Assembly (NCBI GenBank): GCA_037074705.1
Contig: CM073595.1
Location: forward strand, 74,944,139 to 75,008,138
Direction of reading: 5' to 3'
From: Zhengitettix transpicula
Taxonomy: Eukaryota > Arthropoda > Insecta > Orthoptera > Tetrigidae
Length of the DNA: 64,000 nt
Positions within the stretch are counted from its first letter, which is position 1; each line of letters opens with the position of its first letter. A program made the position numbers and the translations under genes. Below the pieces are notes generated by a model. The model did no database searches and was not told where the DNA came from. It saw nothing but the letters and a program-made list of their open reading frames with translations. Below are positions 34,258 to 46,700 of the stretch, piece after piece.

Positions 34258-35848
34258 AAAGTCTGGTCACTCGACACAAAACCATAGTACGTTTCAGAAA
34301 AAAAAGTTTTTCTCGTTTCTACCAGCGCCAACTTTTCGATTTTAAATTCAGATTGACCTACCCTCGTATTACTATTCGCTTCTTCTACACAAAAGGAAGG
34401 AAAGATAGATAAAGATAGTAGGAAACGGATTGCATCACCGCAACTTCGCACACACTTATGGATAATAAAATGATATATTGTATATTTTTGGTGGCATAGT
34501 GTATATTAAATCGGCACTTCTCGTCGTGCGCCCTGCAATGTATCCAAGTCAAATATCAATTAATTTATTACGTATGATTTATCGATTTATATTTTAACCT
34601 CTTTCCTTCTGTTTTAATAAGAAGGCATACTAAATTTTCTTTTCATTTTTAGGGGGGGAATTTGCTCAACTTTTGTAATTTTCTGAACCTCTTGTTGATG
34701 TTCATAATAATAGGGTAAATTTTTTGTAACATCCATTATTTATTTTAACATTACTGATCGAGAACATTGTTCCAGGTTTAATTAATAACTAATATTATCC
34801 ATATGAATCTTCACTTCTTTTTATATGAAGACTGATATTTTATCAATATAGTAGACCCACTTTTTTATCCATCTGAATGAATAGACGTATCGATATATTA
34901 ATGACAGGTTAGGCCTTGATGATAATATATATATTGTAATGATTAAAAAACGGGGATGACTTAAATTAGCCCCACGAGGATGAAGCCATTTATGTAATTA
35001 TTAAAAAGGTGGTCTTAATTAACAGAAATAATTAACAAAATTATCATGTATTTAAAAATTTATTGTTGATAATTACACATTATAAGCCCTGCTTTACACG
35101 CCAAATTCCATCAATTTAACAAACAAATATTTCAATTTTATTTTATTAATTCGTGGCGTTCTATAGAAATACAGCTGTATATTTTTGCGATCATCTACGT
35201 CGAATTTCTCGTTATTTCGGGGTCATCACTGGGTTTGACAGGAAGATCAAATACAATGAACTAAAACATTAACAATCCAAACTCATTGAAGTTAACGGAA
35301 TACAATATTAAATACAAAAGTAAAAGAAAACGAATGAAAAGAAAAGCGCCAACGATATCTGACTATACCCTTTAATTATCGTTTACAGTCATTAATAATT
35401 GTTTTGTACTCACGACAGTGCTTCTGGTACCAGTTCGGACTCTTGTAGCTTGAAGTCAACACCCACTAAACAGGCCATTATACACTGATTCTACTCATTA
35501 GATTTCGAACACACGGTAGTTGCTCTGGATCTCTGCTATCCTGGAACCTGGATTAGCCCACTCTCAGCCAGTTGCCGGACGTAGGTCTCCTCAAAGTCTC
35601 TCTATGCGAAAATTAGTTCAGTTTGTGAAGCAAAACATCTGCTTCCAAATTGCGATTTTTATGAGTCTCTCCGTCAAACTGTTTACGTGCGTTTTATGTA
35701 AACTATTATATCTGCTGTTGGGCTTCCTGGATAACCCTATTCACGCTTTTAGATTAGCAAACTTTACTGTGTTGTATCTCTCGCAGACTCTTTTATGTAT
35801 CCTTTCTCGACCCAGGCTCAACGCTGACTCGACGCACACTGAGTTCTC
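34258..35848. other. Unassigned sequence
   Basis: A 119-codon frame at 35520-35879 shows no recognisable domain, and its end overlaps the inverted repeat that starts at 35849. Confidence 0.35.
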
Positions 35849-35970
35849 TAAGCGCGCGGTCTACAGTCTCCATTGTTAACAAATAAGGACCCGCTGGCGA
35901 TTGTCGTCTTTAAGCACCCTTACCGCCAACAATTAAATTATATTAAAAACAATTAATAGCCTGTTTAATT
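35849..35970 (+). repeat. Left member of inverted pair (partner 37918-38033)
   Basis: aagcgcgcggtc...cattgtt.aacaa...aacaatta..ccttaccgcc..aacaattaa..agcctgtttaatt is matched, inverted, at 37918-38033. The pair spans 2.2 kb. They may be ends of one element or two solo copies. Confidence 0.7.
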
Positions 35971-37917
35971 GGTATTACAATATATTTAATTAATTGCTTC
36001 AAATTATGATACATAAATTGTAAATTTATTTTAGGTCCCGGCTTAAAAATTATGCGTAACATTTTTAATAGAAGTTGAAGAAATAAAAATATCGATTCAC
36101 TACGGATGAAAACCAATATTTTGTTCCTACGGCGTATCTCCTCATATTCTTTGTCTTCACACACACTTACCAGTGTTTTATAATGGCTGTTTCAAAACAT
36201 ACAGCTGTGTTACTATATTAAATTGCAAAAAACGTTTGTTATATATTATTTTTATGCACATACTCATATTTTTTACAAAACTGTATCGTTTCCGTTTGAG
36301 ATTTATTTTTTTTGTCCAGGTTTCCGTCTTAAATAGTTTACTACAATATAACATTTTAATAAGAATGGATTTTTTAACTCTCACGTCCAGCAACGTAACA
36401 TTCATAAAATATCGTGAGGAGTTCGGAACTTTTGAGTTGAGTGAATAATAAACAGCGATACGATGAATCCTTGAAGTGCGAGACGAAAGAGCAAGCTACT
36501 TTGGATTCCGATGAGATGGGAGCGAAGTTTGTCTATATTTAATCGGCAGTGTCCGGCTGCAGATCACGTCTCTCCGGAACACATGCTCCCGCTAACTATA
36601 AATGTTATATTGCCATCAGACTCCACCAGCTCCGATATTTTTCAATCTCGGCGAAAATCGTGCCTCGCTGTTTTTGTTCGTTCGGTGGTTCTCGGTTTGG
36701 TCCTCGCATGGCAATGCACTGGCATTTCAAAATCTATTCCTACTTTAATTTATTTTCGGGTTTCGTTTATATTGTAATGAACATGTATCGCTAATTTAGA
36801 TAATTGCCTATTTATTTAGAACCATTTGCATTTTAAATAAATTTATATTGTAAAATTAATTCAACATTTTGAACATTATTATCAGTTAAGCATTGTTTGG
36901 ATCAGCGGTCAAAAATGGACGAGGCAGCAGCATATTGATTGGGCACCACGACGAAATTCTTTATTGGTCAAATTTTCGAAGCTGCGAAATGTTAGAAATT
37001 ATCTGATTGGCGAATTGTACAAAATCTTTGAGTGTCTGCTGGAGACGAAGCCAGTTAAGGAGCGATCGGAAAATTAGCGTTCTGCGGAAAGTCGCCATTT
37101 AAGCAGTGAACCGCCGGATTCATCTTAATAGTTCAGTTATTTAGTGAAAATTATAAAGTTTCATACTGAGGCAGTTACAACGCAAAAAAAAGTATTTCTG
37201 ATGACATCGACAATTATTCACACGGGGGCGAATTATTCCACCCCGCTCGCGGTCACGAAACCCGAACCAGGAACCAGTTCGACTTGGCTGAGGGAAGAAA
37301 AAATCTCCTGAAATGAACGCGGGATCCAGAGGAGCCATACTCGAATCACGTGTGTGCTAATCTAAGACCAACATCAAAATTTCGAGGACAATCCTAGAAT
37401 AAAAATCATAATCACAAGTCTGCTTTTCTGTGAAACACTTTCATAAATCTCCGTTATTTGCAGAGTTGCCTAGAAATCTTTGTTCTGAAATCAGAAAATC
37501 TCGACCCCACAATACCTTGATGAAAGAGATGTCTTATGAATTTAATAGCAAATTTAAAACCGGAGAGACCGTAATATTTTTGTGTAAATTAATGTGGTTA
37601 AAAGTTAGAAAAATTTCACAGTCAAACTTCTGGCACCAATAATGTAATGTAAAATTAGTTAAAGGTCTTAATAAATAATAAATGTTTATGAACTGTATTA
37701 AAGTTTATGTGTACCAAAACCTTGATTTTTTTATCCCACATTTCACGTAAAATCAGCTGATTGTGTTCAGCGCTTAAGTATCTGAATGGCTTGACGTCAG
37801 AAAAGTGAAACAGCATACGAACATTAACGTTGAATTTCTCATTTATATTCATAACAAATTAACATATACTATAATTCGTTATTTATTTTATACTGTAATT
37901 TTTATTACAACATATTA
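35971..37917. other. Interior between the inverted pair; no gene recognised
   Basis: It includes a GC-richer patch at about 36480-36740 with two overlapping plus frames (88 and 81 codons) that share no known motif, and one at 37180-37340. No transposase or RT motif was found that would make this the inside of an autonomous element. Confidence 0.4.
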
Positions 37918-38033
37918 TTAATTAAACAGGCCATTAATTGTTTTAATAATTAAATTGTTAGCGGTACGAGTGCGTAAAGGCGACAATGAAGGCGGGTTTT
38001 TCCTTTGTTCGACAATGGAGACCGCACGCGCTT
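37918..38033 (-). repeat. Right member of inverted pair (partner 35849-35970)
   Basis: Reverse complement of the left member with moderate divergence, including the unmatched insert gggtttttcctttgttcg. Confidence 0.7.
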
Positions 38034-39460
38034 GAAATCTGTATGCACTTGGAGAAGTCCAGTTGGCTGCGAGAAACGGAACAGTTCAGTTCACGTGGGG
38101 AATTGAAAACCTAAAAGTCTCGAATCGACGATGATATGAGAAGGAGGCTAAAATCTGAGTACGAGAGATATAATACAGTTCAGTTCTCTTAGAGCATCAA
38201 ACAGTAAAGGCTGCAAATATAAATTGCAAATCGCGAGTTCCTATATGGAAGCAAGCAAATAGTTGTACGGAGAGATTTTCATAACAATTTGCAAACAGGG
38301 AAGCAATAGGTTTCTTCACGCTGATGGAACAATTTTCGCATCCGCTAGCTGACCAGAAAGGGGAGGCTCATCCGAAGTTCCAGATAGCTGAGGACGAGAA
38401 ATTCAAGCGTGTGTATTAAAATTGCAATGAAGTAGAGTCAGTGTAAAAAAAAGTCGTTTTAGTGTTCAACATACAGGAGAGAGATCTGGTACCAGACAAA
38501 CGGTCCGTGACTAACCAAAACTTTGATATAAATTTGTAAACGATAATTAAAAGGGTAGAGTCAGTTTTCTTTCCGTTTTCGTTTCGTTCAGTTTTCTTTT
38601 CACTTATTTTCATATTGTTTTAGGTTAACTTTTTATATTTGAATTGTTAACTGACAGTTTATACATTGATTTTGTTCTAATTATCAAACCCAGTAGTGAC
38701 CCTGAGATAAGAGATTCGACGAATTTGATTGTAATGATATAAGAATTGTATGTTAAAAAATGCCGTGAATTAATCAATGAAAATTAAAGTATTTGTTTAA
38801 ATGGATAAAATTCGGCATGAAAATAGGTTTTGTAAATTGTAAAATTTATCAACAATAATAAATTCCTTTTAAGCTCAATCAATGTTGTTAATTATTCCTA
38901 TAAATAATTTAAATCTAATTGATAATTACAATACATATAAATATATGTATTTAAATTATATAATTAAAATATTAGCTGTAACTTAGAAAATAATAATGGG
39001 AAAAGAACTCAGCAGAAAATTTATAAATGTACATGTTTGCATTAGTATATAAAGGATTAAATATTTACATACTTGGGTAATGTGTGTATATTTCTATATA
39101 GGTAGAATTAGTACATGTGCAATGGCAAAGCATATGTATATTAATTCTAATATTTTATTTTTTTATAAATGACCAACATAGATAATATTGAAATGTTTAT
39201 AAACGTATTTTATTGCAATCATGCAAAATCGATCAATTGTGATCGATAGTGAATGACTTGGAGAAAGTACACACTATTGAACCAGACGGATTTAATATCA
39301 TAACGAAGATTAACAATCATTTTAAATATTTTAGTGTATGAGTATATATTTTGTGTATGTATAAACGAATAAACAGTTTTATTATCATCATTTAAATATA
39401 TTTATTATGTAAAAAAATATTTTCTGCTTTTCCGTTTAATGTTCGATATCATGGATCAAT
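38034..39460. other. Unassigned AT-rich sequence
   Basis: No recognised feature. Confidence 0.4.
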
Positions 39461-39508
39461 ATGGCTAACTATTGGCAAAAGCTACCAGATGAAGAAAAAT
39501 TATTTCAA
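39461..39508 (+). CDS. Possible first coding exon (very tentative)
   Basis: ATG at 39461 opens 16 codons reading MANYWQKLPDEEKLFQ, and the frame ends exactly at a strong splice donor, gtaagtgacc, starting at 39509 (phase 0). I do not recognise the peptide, and no acceptor or second exon can be assigned with confidence. Listed only because the ATG-to-donor layout is neat. It could be chance. Confidence 0.15.
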
Positions 39509-41969
39509 GTAAGTGACCGTCTTAATTATCCTATTTTTTACTGTCAACATTATTATATAATATTTTGAGAATTTAGATAACTCTCAATTTTTACCTTCGA
39601 TAATCAAACGGTTTTTCAATGATATTAAAACCTTTATAACGAGGAATTATTAGTCTAAATACATTTCAGACTCTAACGTGTTTTTAAATTTTAATTTTAA
39701 GTAATACATTCTTTCAGATTGCCTCTTGTCGTTTATGACGTAAACTTTATAGATAAATACGGCCGTATGTTATGCCGAAACCACTTTTTCTTAATTGGAC
39801 ATTTACTTACAGAAATTTAATAAGAAACTCGTAATAAATGTTTTAATTACAATACGAATTGGCTCGAGTCATTTTTCAACTATTATTACAGTCGCAGGAA
39901 TAGTACGAGAATGGCGACTTAAACCTTGGTTAATAAGAGATTGTAGGAGAACGGAATCACACGTAGCCATTTATTTGACTGGTAAATACGATAATCAAAC
40001 AATCAACGAACTTCATCGGGTAATTATTTACCCTTCGCGACGGTTGTAAGTTTCAGTGTAGCCGTAATACATTTTATTTTTTTATTATCTTTATTACGCA
40101 GAGACCCCGGTTACGTAGGCAGGTAAGACGATTTCCTAAACTACAAACCATATAACCTCTTGCGCAATAAACTCGGCGATAGAAAATGGAGAGGAGTTGA
40201 ACAGAGTACGCGATGACAGCGTCTGGAATATGTGAAGCGACTTCTGGCAGATGTTGGAAGTTTTACGGACTTGGAAGATTAAGAAGTTGATACAGAATAG
40301 GACAAGATGGAGGACTGCATCATTAAGTCATACGATTGATAACTGCAAAAAGGAAAAAAAAAAACTCGTAGACATTTAGTGTGAGCAGAGGTCACGCAAG
40401 GAAACACGTTTAACACGAACACGGAATTTCGACGCTGAAATTGAGGCGATCGAGGCGGAAGATGGAATTCTGAAGCTTCATTATTCTAGTCTAATTGACA
40501 ATTACGAAGGATGTGAGGAGAGACTGGCTGAAACACAGACACACGCGGAGACAATTAGCTCTAGTATAGATGTATATAATCTGGCATAGGCATTTTTCGA
40601 GTAGAATTTGAAATAATTTCACTGATATTCGTCTTTGTTCTTCGACGAAAAAAATTACGTCTAACACATTACGATTTTTATCGACTAGAATTGCGTCACG
40701 TAACCCCCACCGCCACCTCTGTACGGGGCTGCTGACGTTTTCCGAATAAGCCATAATATTCACGACATAATTTCGGTACCGCGACTTCCTTTAACGCCAA
40801 TTACGCAAATTTAAGGAAATACGATCGTAAAATATTTAGCATGAGCTGAGTTCTCGTAACGAAACACGTTGTATACGAAAACACAGTAATTTTTTTTTTT
40901 CCTTCTCCTCTGCCGGCGAAATTAAGTCAAAGCAGACGTACGATGCAATTCTAAGCAGTAGATTTACGACGTTACCGCAGGGCTACCAACCCTTTCTGGA
41001 ACAAACTGACATGTTTTCGTGTATCATTTGTAATTGTGTTTCCTTCCCTTAGCGCCAATTACGCTAATCTAAGGAATCGACAGGAGAGAATGCTGAGGGG
41101 AATTGCCTGTCAATATCTGGCTGGCGGCGACTTTTTTTTTCTCTTTGCAGCGATCGTAAAGAATCCTTTACGTCTTCATCACCGCAAGAACAAAGAGGCG
41201 TGGGAAGAGCGTTATCTGGCCGGAACCTTATCACGTGGCCGGCCTGCAATTATAACCCATTGCACACGGCCTTGCATCTTGTTAACCTACCAATAAAACA
41301 ACTTTCTTCTGCCTTTTATCCCGGCTTCTAGTTTATTTTTCGGACTTCGCTTTTACGACCGACAATTCTTTTCGGATAGGATTTCTTAAAAATTACGCGT
41401 GAAAGCCAGTGCGCTAATAAGTGTAGCAGTATATAATGAAGCTATTTGGGAAGTGTAGTTTTACTGCCACGGAAATCGTAAATACGTGAATAATAAGCAA
41501 GCTGCGTGTGTAATTTACATTTAGATTGTTTTGTGTGTGCTGCTTAGACGAAATTTAGTCGGAACTCCGTATCTGACACAGAACCGGGATAGACGGACAA
41601 AAACGGCGACCTGGCTGCGTTTTCGAATCAGCTCCGGGTCCGAAACTCGCACCCAACAAACAAAAAGGGACGCCAGTTTCAGTCAACAGGTGACATTCAT
41701 ATTTAATTTTAAATAAGCACACATGTGCGAGACGGAGATTGAACCTTCTCTATATGAATCATACAGATAGAAAATTTTTAAATTAACACTATGGTATCAA
41801 GACAATAAGGCAAAAATATCTGATTGCTGAATGTTTATAATAATGTCATACTTTATATATTTTACTCGTTATAGAAAGCAAAGAGAGAAATGTAGTGGCT
41901 TACCTGAAATTCAAGCACAACAGGAAGATCTTCAAATTCAATATATATATAATTTTTTTCTTCTCTTTT
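39509..41969. other. Unassigned; weak internal duplications at 40.3-41.1 kb
   Basis: ccaattacgc.aat.taagg occurs near 40797 and 41055, and a gtgagcag.../atgagctgag...gaaacacgtt...acgaa.aca block near 40380 and 40850, suggesting old duplication. 41090-41300 and 41530-41700 are GC-richer with open frames of 86 and 61 codons, unrecognised. Confidence 0.35.
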
Positions 41970-43090
41970 ATCAATATTATTAATTAAACAAATTACCAAC
42001 ATTTTAAGGTATTTTAAAAACAATTATTTAACACTATAACGACGTTTCTTGTGCTTTCATAAGATTTTAATGATATTGTTATATTACTACGGTAACAATT
42101 TTGTCATACTAAATATCAAATCTCACATTTACAGTATATATGTCTTCTTATCCTTATAATATCATTTTTAAATTCAAATACTAAGTTTTCAAAATTCTAT
42201 CAATTTAATAATAAATGTTAGCATTTAGAAAGTGAATATAAACTTTTTTTTTCAAATTAATGTTACATATCAATTCTATAAGTTTTAGAAAATTATGTAG
42301 TTAATTAATAATGGATTATTAATATTACTTAATTTAGTTTAAAATATTAATCATTTTATTTTTAACTTTTGATATAATATTAAAAAACGTAGTATAAATA
42401 TGTAATTTTATTTCAAAACATTAAAGTTCATATTTTCAATAATGTATTATAAATATTATTTATTATTAAGTGATTCAATAATATAATCAATTAGTTTAAT
42501 TAAAAAATAAATTTGTAATTTTAATTTCATAAAATTTAGGTGCAAATTTACTTTGTAATTTTTATTTTATTGCCAGATTGTTGAAAATTTCTGATGTGAA
42601 TTTAAATATGATTTAATATCAACTAATTGAGTCTGTACAGTAGCACCGGAAAATGAAAATCTACTTTTACTAATTATAAAGTTTGGTTATTCGATAATAA
42701 GTCATATTCACTAGTATTCAGCAGTATTATTGTTACATTTCCTTTCATTTAAATTAAATTAAAATTTTTAATGCGAATCGATTTATTTATCTATAGGTTA
42801 ATTATTAATTTCTGATTAAAGCTATACGATTATAATAGCTTTAGATTAGTTCTTCGCCATTATTTAATTTTCACCAATTTTCAACAAAATTTGGCAGTGT
42901 TTCACGCCATAATACAAGATACACTTCAATGAAATACAAAAATTAGAAAGAAATTAAATGGGTGAATAAGGAAATCTGATACGATGAAATATACATTATT
43001 CCCCCTCCCCCCCCCCAAAAAAAAGGTTTCCTTCTATGAAGTTTATGAATTCTCGCTCTCGGAAATATTCTGAAACTTTCAGAAACTACG
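41970..43090 (+). repeat. ~1.1-kb repeat, copy 1 (partner 56740-58125)
   Basis: Long diverged match in order: ggtaacaattttgtcatac...aaatatcaaatc, ttctgatgtgaatttaaata, cactagtattcagcagtatt, tttaattttcacca, cttcaatgaaatacaaaaat, gggtgaataaggaaat, cgctctcggaaatattctga. Part (42520-42610) also follows the Penelope-like endonuclease at 18927, so this may be the downstream part of such elements. No open frames of note. Confidence 0.7.
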
Positions 43091-43480
43091 GATAGAATTT
43101 TATTCCCTTTCCTGTCGAATATATGTAAATACACGGACAACGTCGGGATGATTGATAAGTACACGTGACATAGCGAAATTCTACGAGTTTTAACAGATTG
43201 GAATTTCCAGTGAGACTTGTGTTATCGATCACGATCAACAAGTCTCAGGGCAACTTTGTTAAGTGGATTTGATATTTCCTTGTTCCTCCATTGAATAACT
43301 TACAGAGTGTAAAATAACGTAATAACGTTTTTGTCTTAATAAAACAATCGAAGTCAATAATCCATCCAAATATCCTTTATTCAATTCGTCTATATTCTTT
43401 GACTGTACACTTGATGGCTAAAAGCTTCTTTGTAATATTATTACTGTGACTGTCTTTCTAATACAATAAAAAAAATTGTC
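43091..43480. other. Unassigned sequence
   Basis: No recognised feature. Confidence 0.4.
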
Positions 43481-43789
43481 TGTTTGTGTCTACACCCGTG
43501 GACCAAATTTGACCTAATTTTTTTTTGTAAAAGTGTTCCTTTCGAACGGGAAACAAACACTGTGGGGGTAAGAGACGTTCTGAAGGCACTGCGTGTATTT
43601 TTGAATGTATTAGGGTACTGAGTATATTTTTATGTCTTTTAGGACACCAATGATATTTTTGAGCCTCTCAACAGACTGGGAGCATTTCTGACGCTCGTAC
43701 GATACTAAGACTAATAGATTAATGTAGAATTATATACTTTTTCGGGATTAAATAAATAAATACACTGACAACAACTAGCACTCAGCTAG
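43481..43789 (+). mobile_element. Short Helitron-derived fragment
   Basis: gtgttcctttcgaacgggaa...acaaacactgtgggggtaag matches the 5' interior of the Helitrons, and the 3' end acaactagcactcagCTAG is at 43786-43789. The 5' TC end is not clear. Confidence 0.6.
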
Positions 43790-46700
43790 GAGAAATAAAA
43801 TTGAATTATATTAATAAACCTTTGTTTCATTAATTATTTGTAGCATTGTTAATAGAAGGGGAAAAAATTATGAAGCACACTTTGGCGTTCCGACCTCTGA
43901 ATTAATAAATATGTCATTTTACAGGAGCAGGATAGGACGCAAAGTCAGTATTTTAAATGAATAAACAAACATTTATTCACCGTAATTGAGCTACCGCTCC
44001 TCTGTGGTCACATAAATAAGGCAAGTTGCATCTGAACTCGCCTTCAAAATCTGTTTGTTTAGGGTTGAGACCCCTTTTCCCGGACATGGTTAAGAATTAG
44101 AATGATTTAGGCGAGTTCACTGGCGTCCGGAATACCAATGAGCGAGGATATCGATGCCGGGTTATCTGAGCTGCAAACCAGTAAAACACGAAACTCATTA
44201 CACCACACCCCCCCACTCCCCCGCGCCACCTCGCTCGCTATTTATTCAGCCAATCAATAGGCATATTTATAAGGTAAATTAAACGACCATTACAACACAG
44301 ATTTAAAATATATTTTATTCAACGACCTTTCTGTACATCCGCTCTGAGATAACAGAATAAATTACTAATTTCTCCTTCATAAAACCCATTGATATGAAAT
44401 GTTATACTTATTACACAATTTACTTGTTATAAAACACGAATATTTAGCTTAATAAATAAAATTCAGTCACGTAAACAAAGCCATTTAAAAATTCCAAGAG
44501 GTGGGAGGGAACAAAACGACATTTCAAATTATATATTTCAAAATGAAATACATCCAAAAGAAAAACAACAATATTTCTGTCATAGGTGGTATAAATAACA
44601 AAAAATATAATATTTCAAATTACAATTTGTATAACATTTTAATATTCTCCTATTTAATAATAAAATAGACTAAATTAGTCGTAGTTTTAAAACAAATGCA
44701 ATAAGATACACCTTAATCATGCCATTTTTATTTTCTTGAAAGTGTCTGTGATACATTTAACAAAAAAAAAAGTAATTTATATATAATATTTTTTGTTTAC
44801 TTTTTATATATATTACATATCTTACATTACATACACTCAACTATTTTTTGGAACATTAATTTAATTAAAAATATTCTGTATGAAATACTATTAATACTTA
44901 ATACACATCGTCTATGACAATTATATATTTCAACTAAGTCAATTTCGTGTGCTTCTTTGACCAAACAATTTGTAGCGATCGTATATTTCCCTTCCATTCC
45001 AAAATTTATTTTATAGTTGACTTTAATACTGAATTTTCCATTGGCGTATCTGAGACAATGTTTCATTGATTCCCTAAAAAATTCTTTCATAAAGTTACAT
45101 TTAGAAATTGCAAGGCTACTCCACGAATACTTTTTCACTAACGACATTAGATTCGAACATATATTTTATAAAATATATTTTCGATTTTCCAAGCAACATG
45201 TGATTTGAAAGCAATACATTGCTATAATAATCTTTCGTGTAGTTCTTCTAGAATATAGAATCTAATACAAAAAAATTCTACATAAAACTAAAAAAAATAC
45301 TGGTAACACATAGATTTCTTTAATAATTCCATTTTTTTAAAACTTAATGTCGAAAAATTCAGAATATATTTATTGTAAGAATAAATTTATAATATATTAT
45401 CTGATATTATTGAAATATATTATATAAACGTTAACGGACAAATAATTCAAAATAAAACGTTTAACTGGGAAATTACAAATTTTTCATACAGCATCTTATT
45501 TTAATTACTGCTAGAGGAGATCCTAATGAAAAGACGAAAAAAAAATACTTTAACATGTATATTAGACATTTCAATAATACCAGATAATTTTACAGTTAAA
45601 TTTTTATCATGCGTAAAGAATCTGTTACTGATTTTATATCGGTTGATGATTTTTCTAATTTAATTTCAACATTTTTGAAAACAATTTTTATTTATAATTG
45701 TAAGTAATGCGCACATTAGTTTCTAAAAATATAGGAAATATTACTAGTCAATATATATGTAAAACAATTAATTAAATAACTTAAACGTACAATTATCGAG
45801 TAAGTTTTTGTACAAATACAAAATGAATATAAATATAACAGACAAATTTTTAATAAGTAAATACTTTAAATATATAAAAATAAACACAGTTTGTAGATAA
45901 ATCAGAAAACTTAATACATTCATTAGAGGTAATATTTATTAAATATCAAATATAAAAATAGCGAATTTCATCTAATATTAACGTAATTTTTAATAAATTT
46001 AATACACTGAGGGGAGAAAATGTATACATAAATGAGAGCAAGACATTGTTCAGAGAAATGTAAATAAATATTCACTAGTGTAACGTTCTTCTAAGAGGTG
46101 AGTTCAACGTGTATTTTCTCTTCGTTAAAGATTAAAAATACACAACAAGCAAAATTATTTCAGTACACCTGTGTGCAAACATGTTACCTCTCTATTAAAA
46201 ATTAAGCTATTCAGCACTGATTGACCATCATGGAAATAGATAGACTACAATTACTACCAGACCGGTTAATAAATTCAGGATTAGAGCAAAAATCATTTAT
46301 ATATTTCGATAGATTGTCGTAAAACTATCTTTCAGATCCATAGATACTGTTAAATGTTACAATAATTAGCGTCTCCCTCCAACTTCGTTATGCGATTCTC
46401 ATTTCTTCTAACGGAAGGAAGCAAGTGGAGAAAAAAAACTATAGCTTGTCAACGTGGTGTTTTGAACGTGTGCTTTAGTAGGAGACGAAGCTCTCGTCTC
46501 CGGGACTAAAAATAAATTACGTCTGTCTAGGCAGGAAGACAAGCTTAACATTGCACTGTACTTATCTTAGCCTCTTCGAAACAAACGTTCGGTCCTGAGT
46601 TATACATCTATATAATAATTCTCTAAGTTCATAAAAGACAAAAAAAAACTCTTATTTTAAATATTTGTAAAAAATGTTCCTTAGTGGAGGATTTATTCCG

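Noticed and set aside
35520..35879. 119-codon plus-strand frame
   Set aside because: No domain, and its end falls inside an inverted repeat.
44827..45147. 106-codon Cys-containing minus-strand frame
   Set aside because: Cys spacing does not match a family I know, no signal peptide and no flanking exons.
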